From Geosiphon pyriformis (taxonomy: Eukaryota > Glomeromycota > Glomeromycetes > Archaeosporales > Geosiphonaceae), in assembly GCA_016748015.1 (NCBI GenBank), contig JAAOMT010000494.1, positions 798,190 to 862,189 of the forward strand: a stretch of DNA of 64,000 nucleotides. Reading direction: 5' to 3'. Below the pieces are notes generated by a model. The model made no database searches, was not told where the DNA came from, and saw only the letters and a list, made by a program, of their open reading frames with translations. This document shows, in pieces, positions 56,189 to 64,000 of this stretch. A program made the position numbers and the translations under genes. Positions within the stretch are counted from its first letter, which is position 1. Every line of letters begins with the position of its first letter.

Positions 56189-56632
56189 ATTTTTTTGTTT
56201 TTATAAAACTGATTACATAAATTAAATATCTTACCCATTCAATTTGCTTTTTTATTTATTATTTTTAATAGCTTTTTTTTTGTTATTAATCAACATATTA
56301 CTCTATAAAAATTACCAAAAATAATAAAAATAGGCCATTTCTACAAAACTAAGGAATTTCCGACACAATAACACTTTCAACAATAATGCCTCCAAAAAAT
56401 ATTATAACCACAGATGTTACATGTAAAAATCAGAAGATGTAATCCAAATATATATTTTATTTAAGAACTTTGGAACAATAACCACTTGCTAGAATTCACG
56501 TCCGCGAATTAGAAATCTCGTTTATTAAAGTCAATTATTACAATCAAGCACCGTAGGCCTCCTTAATTGAATTTCGATATTACGAATATTGTAAAACAAT
56601 TTCAAAGTCCAATCTTGTCAGTATTTACCATT

Positions 56633-59600
56633 TCAAGAACGGATTCTTTTCAAGATATATATATAAGATTCTCTATGAGGGAGGTGAGAAGCATTTACAA
56701 CCTTATTATCATTGAAAAGAACCCACTTCCCTTCTTTCCGTATATGAGCCACGTAATGGCCGCAATGAACTGAAGTTCCTTTGTGCGATATGACACTTAT
56801 AATTTCATAATTGGCGGGAAGAGAACCATCTAAGGAACATAGAATCCATATATTTAAAAAATTATCGATTTAAGCGTTCCAAGGAACCTTTAAGTTGTCT
56901 TTACCTCCAAATTTAGGGGGATGATCTGCCAAATTATTGTTGGGATTTTCTTCAATCAGATCTTCTGAGTGGTTAAAGAGCCAATCCACCGCGCGTTCCG
57001 CATCATTATTCTGTCATGAAATGGTGATTAGAATAGGGACATAAGAGAGAAATTCATATAAATTTAGAAAAGTTAAACAAACTGTTTTTTCAAGAGCCTT
57101 TTTAACGTGTCCTCTTGAAAATCCCATTTCTGTTAGCACTGCTATATCGGCTTCAGAGGCATCAGGTACACCCGTAGTTGTAGCTGTAAGTGGGGCATCA
57201 ATATCTTGAACATGAAATGCAGACTGTTAAAACTTCATTAAAAATAGGAAATTATCAACATAGTAGAATAAAATATTACCAGGATCTTCAATATGTTCAA
57301 TTAACCAATTCATAGCAATTTCAACTCCATTATTACCCGTGGCGATCAAGGCCTTTTTACATCGAATTTCCGGAAAACCCATATTAATTAATTGGTTAAG
57401 AATAATTTCATTAATATTAGGCTGGCTAATTTCGGTGGGTTTTTCTTCTGGGAGCAATTCTTCTCGATCTTGCTTTCCATGACCCAAATATTGGTCAAAA
57501 TTGATGGTTCCTTCGGGAATCAGCACTGGTGCATCTAAAAGGTAAAACTTTTTGGTTAATGTTCAAAAGATTTTGTTTTAAAGACATTAACATATATGTC
57601 TTACTTATTTTTCTTGGGACCCAATTTTCATGTTCGAATCTGCGCATGTGAATTACCAATACTTGGGGAAATGTAACAAACCTTGTGTTCCTTTAGTATT
57701 TCATAAATTTATTAATATTTGTTTTTAAAGGAAAAATAAAGCCATGTTAAATATTTCAGTACGTGAGAGCAGGTGTTCGCCGATTACAAAAAGGACATTT
57801 ATATTCAATCATGGAATCAGCTCCAAAAGATTCCAAGCATTGCTCAAAGGTCAAGGTTTCGTATTGATCTTGATTGCCTTCTTTTTTTTCCTGATTTTGT
57901 GCCTTCCGGGCGGGAACAGGAATCGAGATACACGATTCCACATTCTGAGAATAACGCACCCTTTTACATTCCATACACTGTAATCTCTGTTGTGTCGAAA
58001 ACTTAAAAATCCAAGTTGGATCATTCCTTGGATCAAAATGTTCCTTGCGTTCAATTGTTGAAATTAGGTGTTGGAAAAATTCGAATGCATCCTTTTTAAA
58101 AAAACAACTCGGATAAATATTTTGCAAACGATTTGAATTTTGAAAATTATAAGACAGGGATAATTGGCTAAACACAAAACCTGCTGCCTCATAGTAGAAA
58201 ATTCTTCGTGTCCCTTCCCAATCAAAGCTTTAAACATGGAAGGAGCAATACCCTCTTGACCGTTGTATTCTACGTGCTGCGTTTCAAGACTCTCTATAGG
58301 TGAAGAATATCGCCCACTCAATAGACCGTCAGCCATTTTAGATAGTTGACAATCAAGACAATTTCCTGCATCTTCTCGACAATTTGCGTGATGTTCCAGA
58401 GCATTGGGATAATATCTGTTGAAAAGTTAATATTTCCCTTCTTGAATTAATCCCTTGAGCCAATTCGAATTCTGAGGGGAGCTTTTGATACCTCTGTTGA
58501 AAAGCATCCAAAGAAAATAACGATTGAAGAACAGACGCCATATAGCAACTTTTTAGGAAAAAAAGTGTGTTAGTTTCTAATAGTTTTTCTCGCGATCGCT
58601 GATGTCGACTTGCCTATTTCCAATGTTTTTTAATCCAGTATAGCCAGGCCCATACAAAGGCTCAAACTTTTTACCATCCTCACTAACCATGCTAAAGTCA
58701 AACTTGAGGTTTTGTTCAAGTTGCTAATGATATTGAAAGGTAATTAATAAGGGCACTAGGGTTTTTCATCCTTATAATAAAGAAGCAAATATGCACCAAT
58801 TCAATCATGCTCTTTTCGGTTTTTTGTTGAGATTCCACCATGATCCCAAAGTTTGCTAAATGCTGACCCAAATGCGGGTCTAGTCGCTCCTCGTTACACG
58901 AGTAACAATATATATCTAACAAAATGCAATTGAAGTAAGGCATCTCAAAGTGAAAATACGAAAGTAATCAAAAACAAATATTAACCTGCAGTTCCTTCGG
59001 GGGTTATGGTACCAAGCTTGCAAGAAACAGAATGCTTTGTTTTCTCAAAATGGTCTAAACCATGACCATTACCCCCTATTCCCCCATATTGCTGACGTCC
59101 ACAACCGAGATTGCCACAGACTAAGCACAGCCATAAATTTTCTTTCAAGTCGCAATCATTACAGTGTGCCAAAACTATTCAATGTAATAACTTTTAAGAG
59201 ATGATAGCATAAAACAGTTTTATTATTAAACCATGGGACTACCTTGTGTTTCTAATTGGTTTGAAGGTTGTTGTTCCAAATTCCTAGTGTGGTCGCAAGC
59301 AAAAATTTCATCTTCCCATGCCTGGATTTCTGATTTTTTTGCTGCGGACAAAGAAGTCATCACAGAATCAATTACAACAGGGAGCTGAAAGGAGTTTTGT
59401 GGTTAGATTGCTTATGAAGGCAATTTTAAAAAATGATAGCTCGAGAAAAAACTTACATCACCCGCAGTCCTGTCAATCTCCGCACCTCCACAAGCGTAAC
59501 ATTTGATTTGCGTAATATATTCATATTTATCTTCGTTAGATTCTGGAATTATGGCTAATTTACTTATTTTCTGCGGCGGTTCATTATTGTCATCCAACTG

Positions 59601-59995
59601 TGATGAAAAAATGGATTATAATATATGAGATATTATATCAAGCTCCTTAACCAAAACTAAAATTAAGCAATATATTTGCCCTTTTGGGTTTATATTTGAC
59701 CAAACGTTTTATATTAAGAACCAGAGGGTGTCCGGTCTTCAAATTGTGAAGTTGTGCGTGGCGACGTTGTGAATCGGGACAGCCAGCGTTAAAGCAAGAT
59801 AGACAAACATCAACTCCGGAGGGTAAATCCTATTATTAATTCAAGGTATTCTTTTAACTTTAAGCACAACTAATTTCAGGGTGTCGTGATCCAAACCTGT
59901 GAGTCAAAACACTGAGTGCACTCTTCTTTATATATTTTGGTATGCGGAGAAGGTAAATTTAAACTAGTAGTAAAAACATGGGGGCAGGACGCCAT
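56633..59995 (-). CDS. UBP14: ubiquitin carboxyl-terminal hydrolase, UBP14/USP5 (isopeptidase T) family
   Basis: This cysteine protease disassembles free unanchored polyubiquitin chains. Fifteen exons (minus): 59995-59897, 59829-59680, 59597-59457, 59384-59243, 59174-58986, 58915-58797, 58723-58614, 58548-58492, 58415-58181, 58091-57763, 57690-57605, 57534-57280, 57204-57083, 57010-56905, 56829-56633. Phases agree at every join and give about 778 residues, the usual UBP14 size. Domains: an N-terminal Cys-rich zinc finger variant, the ZnF-UBP (Cys182, Cys185, Cys202, His215, His219), the Cys box with catalytic Cys318 (Asn-Ser-Cys-Tyr), two UBA domains (about 594-637 and 653-692), and the His box (Cys-Gly-His-Tyr, His738). 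The exon 2 donor is uncertain: a GC donor after 59680 or a GT donor after 59701. Intron 7 (58613-58549) is GC-AG. Confidence 0.93.
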
Positions 59996-60194
59996 TAAAA
60001 CGATTTTACTTTAAAGCTTTTCGTAAAATTGATGTGAAAGGTGGTGAATTTATAAACAAACTTAAAATTTTTCTTGCAGGCGGTATAATTTAGCTGCTTA
60101 CGTAGTTGATCAGTATTAGTCATTGGGCTTTGTATTTAGCCCAGAGCCCAGCAATCGACATACACTTGTTCCTTGACACTGTACTTTTTCAGTA
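59996..60194. promoter_or_regulatory. divergent promoter region between UBP14 and UPF1
   Basis: Only 199 bp separate the two start codons, which face away from each other. Both 5' UTRs and both promoters must lie here or overlap. I see no clear TATA box. Confidence 0.65.
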
Positions 60195-63100
60195 ATGGAT
60201 CGATTCAACGAAATCAATACTCAAGAAGAGGAAAATTTTTCATTCCTTGAGTTTCCTGGTGGAGATACACAAGCCTCTCAATATGATTATAACGAGTTTT
60301 CTATCGAGTCTGCTTTGAACTCTCAGCAGGCCAGTAATGGCTTGTCAAAAGCAGAGCAAAATCATTTTGTAGAGCCTGATCTTTCAGGAGTTGGTTTTGA
60401 AGAGCTTGACGCTTTCTCCGAACTTGCGATTGTGGATGTTGATAAAGAATTGCATGAACACGCTTGCAGGTACATTGATTTTTCACTTATATATGGAAGG
60501 AGCATCTCTCATTCTCTTGCTACAAAAAATTCCAATAGATACTGCGGAATACATGCGGTATCTACTGTCGCTCGATGCGTTACATGTAATAAATGGTTTT
60601 GCAACTCTCGTGGCAATACTTCCGGTTCACATATAATCAATCATCTTGTCCGTGCCAAGCACAAGGAAGTTGCTCTGCATCCTAAATCTACCTTAGGGGA
60701 TACCACACTAGAATGCTACAACTGTGGCTGTAGGAATGTTTTTCTTTTAGGTTTCATTCCAGCAAAAAGTGATACCGTTGTGGTTCTTCTTTGTCGGTAA
60801 GTAATGTATCCTTGCTGATAGAATCAAATCAAGTCGAATTAACTTACCTAATTTATCCTGTATTAGGCAACCATGTGCTGCGATGCCTAGTAGCAAGGAT
60901 ATGAATTGGGATACCTCCCAATGGAGTCCATTAATTAGTGATCGGTGTTTTATTACATGGCTTGTTAAAATTCCTAGTGAGCAAGAACAACTACGCGCTC
61001 GTCAAATAACTGCCCATCAGATTAATAAATTGGAAGAACTATGGAAAGATAATGGAGAGGCTAAATTGGAAGATCTCGACAAACCTGGCATTGATGATGA
61101 ACCGCAAGCTGTCTTATTAAGGTGGGAGTGGAAATATATATTTTTGATGCTACATCTTCATTTCAACTAATTATTGATCTTAGATATGAAGATGCCTACC
61201 AATATCAGAATATATTTGGACCTCTGGTTAAAATGGAGGCTGATTATGATAAGAAATTGAAAGAATCCCAAACTCAGGATGACATAGTGGTTCGGTGGGA
61301 TATTGGTTTAAATCAGAAACGAGTTGCATGGTTTTATCTACCTAAATTGGAATCTGGAGGTAAATATTATTAAACTTAAAAAATGAAAAATGTCACTTTA
61401 TGCGGGTATATTCTCTGATACTTAAATGACTTTTATTAAGAGGTACGATTGGCTGTGGGGGACGAATTAAGACTCCGTTACCGAGGAGAATTGCATCAAG
61501 CTTGGGAATGTGTTGGTCATGTCATAAAAATACCAAATAGTACGTATCAATCTCGATGCCTTTGATACCCCCAATTCATATTCAATTTATACTTATTATT
61601 TTTAGATGTCAGTGATGAAGTCGGGCTTGAATTACGTCGAAATGATAACACACCTATCGAGTGTACGCATAATTTTTCCGTAGATTTTGTATGGAAGTCT
61701 ACTAGCTTTGATAGAATGCAATTGGCTATGAAAACATTCGCTGTTGACGAGAATTCTGTCAGTGGTTACATATATCATAAACTTTTGGGGCACGAGGTAG
61801 AACCCCAAGTTTTGAGAACGCAGATGCCCAAAAGGTTCTTATTTCCCAAGTTTCTTTTTTTTACTACTAGTATACCCATATATGTGAGTTATTTCAAATC
61901 AAATTTAACTTTCTCACATTTCACTAAGGTTTTCTGCCCCCAATCTTCCTGAATTGAATCACTCTCAAGTTTATGCGGTTAAGAGTGTTTTACAGAAACC
62001 CCTTAGCCTCATACAGGGACCTCCCGGTACAGGAAAAACTGTGACATCAGCTACAATAGTATATCACCTTGCTAAGATGAATCCAGGTCAAGTTTTAGTA
62101 TGTGCGCCATCCAACGTTGCAGTCGATCAATTGACAGAAAAAATTCATGCCACTGGGTTGAAAGTAGTTCGTTTGACTGCTAAATCTCGCGAGGCCCTTG
62201 ATTCTCCGGTTTCCTTTCTTACATTACACGAGCAAGTGCAGAATAATGATACAAATGTCGAGTTACAAAAATTGATCCAGCTTAAAACTGAACAAGGAGA
62301 ATTAAGTAGCGCTGACGAAAAGAAATATAAAATGTTAAAACGTGCATGTGAACGAGAAATATTACAGGTAATCAAAATAACTTTCTTAATAACTTGCAAC
62401 TCGTTTATATCGCACTTCATTAAAAAGCTTCATCTATCAGAATGCAGATGTTATTTTATGTACTTGCGTTGGCGCTGGTGATCCCCGTTTGTCGAAATTC
62501 AAGTTTAGGACTGTTTTAATTGATGAGGCTACTCAGGCAACTGAACCCGAATGTATGATACCTCTTGTACTTGGCTGCAAACAGGCTGTATTGGTTGGAG
62601 ATCATCAACAATTAGGCCCTGTAATAATGAACAAAAAAGCAGCTCGCGCAGGCTTATGTCAATCTCTTTTTGAACGACTTGTAATCTTGGGAATCAGGCC
62701 AATACGTCTACAAGTTCAATATCGTATGCATCCTTGCTTGTCCGAATTTCCGAGCAATATGTTTTATGAGGGGTCTCTGCAAAACGGAGTCACCACCCAA
62801 GAACGTCTTAGGAAAAATGTGGACTTCCCTTGGCCTGCGCCTGAGACACCCATGTTTTTCCATTCAAATTTGGGCCAGGAAGAAATTTCGAGCAGTGGAA
62901 CATCATATTTGAACCGGTAAGAATTCCTAATCATTATAAACCAAATTATCTTTTGTTTGTGCTGTGTTTAATTAGACAATGAATTAATTTTTAGCGCCGA
63001 GGCCACCAATTGTGAAAAGCTTGTTACGAAATTTCTCAGGTCAGGAGTACTTCCTATTCAAATAGGAATCATTACTCCATATGAGGGTCAGCGAAGCTAT

Positions 63101-64000
63101 ATAGTAAGCTTCATGCAATACCATGGCTCTTTACGAAAGGATTTATATAAAGAAATCGAGGTTGCTAGTGTGGATGCCTTTCAAGGTCGTGAAAAAGACT
63201 ATATTATACTAAGCTGTGTTCGCAGCAATGACCATCAAGGAATTGGATTTTTGAATGACCCTCGCCGATTAAACGTAGCCTTGACTCGAGCTCGGTATGG
63301 AGTTGTTATTTTAGGAAATCCAAAGGTTTTAAGTAAAGTAAGTAAATCGGTTTCAATCCATTACTTAATTATCATATTCTTTATAAAGCTTTAAAATTTT
63401 GTAATTTTCAGCATCCACTTTGGCACCATCTCCTTGATCATTATAAAGTTAAGGACTGCCTAGTGGAGGGCCCTTTAAATAATTTAAAGGTTAGCATGAT
63501 CCAATTCAGTCGACCCCGCCGTGCCTATCGTAAAGATGCCAAATTCAGACAAGGATTGGCCCATCAAGTCGATGCTCGAGAAGCCTTTGCTAAACCACCG
63601 TTGGCCAGTGAAAGTATGTGTCTCTGGGTTAAATTAATGATCAAATTTTTATATTCATAAATCTTTAATTTAGATCGTCGAGGTGTGCGTGCCTATGATG
63701 CTGACTTTATGAGGACACATGATCCTGTTGGTTATATTCACTCCGATATGTCATCAATTCCCTCATCATCCCAATTCAGCATACCGTTACTACCAACACC
63801 TAATGGCCCTTTTACTCAAGATTTGTCTCAGAGTAGTGTTACCAGTCGCAAAAATGCCAAGCAACAACAAAATTCGTCTTTTGGCACATATCCCAATTCA
63901 ATTTCTTCGCAAGGACCGCTTACTCAGAATTATAGCAGTCAAGGATCGATGAGTATTGCTTTATCACAATCCGATCGTATTCGTATGATGGCTAATTCTA
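60195..64000 (+). CDS. UPF1: UPF1/NAM7 RNA helicase (nonsense-mediated mRNA decay), 3' end beyond the window
   Basis: An ATP-dependent 5'-3' RNA helicase that triggers decay of mRNAs with premature stops. Exons: 60195-60469, 60539-60796, 60867-61121, 61184-61359, 61441-61539, 61606-61834, 61929-62367, 62441-62916, 62995-63337, 63412-63613, 63674 to beyond 64000. All ten joins have GT-AG borders and consistent phases, giving 1,026 codons in the window. The acidic N-terminus is followed by the CH zinc domain (Cys91, Cys94, then Cys/His ligands to the Asn-Cys-Gly-Cys region), which binds UPF2. The SF1 helicase core has Walker A Gly-Pro-Pro-Gly-Thr-Gly-Lys-Thr (461-468), Asp-Glu-Ala-Thr (605-608), and Gly-Asp-His-Gln-Gln and Val-Ala-Leu-Thr-Arg-Ala-Arg motifs. 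The C-terminal tail has several Ser-Gln sites, the substrate type of SMG1-like kinases. Confidence 0.97.

Larger units (their letters stand above)
55501..56390. other. extremely AT-rich DNA between the retroelement nest and the genes
   Basis: Nearly all A and T, with no usable frame. It contains a degenerate direct repeat of about 58 bp (55753-55810 and 56131-56188), with weaker similarity extending upstream of both copies. It may be the remains of LTRs of E or another element. I see no gene here. The last part (56340-56632) is probably the 3' untranslated region of the protease gene. Confidence 0.6.

Noticed and set aside
57744-57983. Plus-strand ORFs over UBP14 exon 10 (57744-57983, 57773-58006)
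   Set aside because: They are shadows of the minus-strand coding exon, which has the conserved protease sequence.
58415-58492. An apparent frameshift in UBP14 just after the Cys box
   Set aside because: A GT-AG intron (58491-58416) with a TTAAC branch-like site joins the two frames in phase 2, so no frameshift is needed.
60539-60620. A possible missing zinc ligand in the UPF1 CH domain (a Thr where yeast and human have Cys)
   Set aside because: As I recall the family, that Cys is not among the listed zinc ligands, and the other expected Cys/His positions are present.

Overview
The window looks like nuclear DNA of an early-diverging fungus. The evidence is very AT-rich DNA, two conserved eukaryotic genes cut by many 60-95 nt introns, and large Ty3/Gypsy-type LTR retrotransposons. 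A repeat-rich glomeromycete-like genome would fit, but this is an inference and nothing here fixes the species. There are no prokaryotic operons, CRISPR arrays, rRNA genes or recognisable tRNA genes.

Positions 1 to about 55,500 form one nest of LTR retrotransposons. I distinguish four related families, named here A, B, C and D, plus an old C-like relic called E. Joining interrupted sequences across insertions gives this order: E (minus) contains D2 (minus). D2 contains C2 (minus, 42619-50319) and C1 (plus). C1 contains D1 (plus), which contains A1 (plus, 1-7550). C1 also contains B1 (minus, 11612-42208). B1 contains a solo C LTR (13725-14474) and B2 (plus, 16893-36890). B2 contains A2 (plus, 18675-28548). 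The longest chain, E>D2>C1>B1>B2>A2, has six tiers. Where both ends are visible, the target-site duplications are 4 bp.

Families A and B share one internal layout: gag with a CCHC knuckle, aspartic protease, a Cys-rich module, a dUTPase domain, reverse transcriptase/RNase H, integrase with a GPY/F-like end, then an extra ORF (ORF3) whose last codons lie inside the 3' LTR. Family C has the same plan but I see no dUTPase in it. ORF3 is also present in C and D. An 18-nt box lies 17-20 nt upstream of the 3' LTR in the family representatives measured (A1, B2, C1, D1) and is recognisable in the other copies. Gag-pol is broken by stops in every copy. The substitutions are mostly C to T or G to A and include clear CpG to TpG/CpA changes. 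ORF3 of A1 (5850-6557) is the only long retroelement frame still fully open.

Positions 55,500-56,390 are extremely AT-rich and hold one degenerate direct repeat. From 56.6 kb the DNA is ordinary gene space. A UBP14/USP5-type ubiquitin-specific protease lies on the minus strand (56633-59995, 15 exons). The nonsense-mediated decay helicase UPF1 lies on the plus strand (60195 to beyond the window end, 11 exons seen). Their start codons are 199 bp apart, so they probably share a divergent promoter. An assembly gap occupies 2390-2670.
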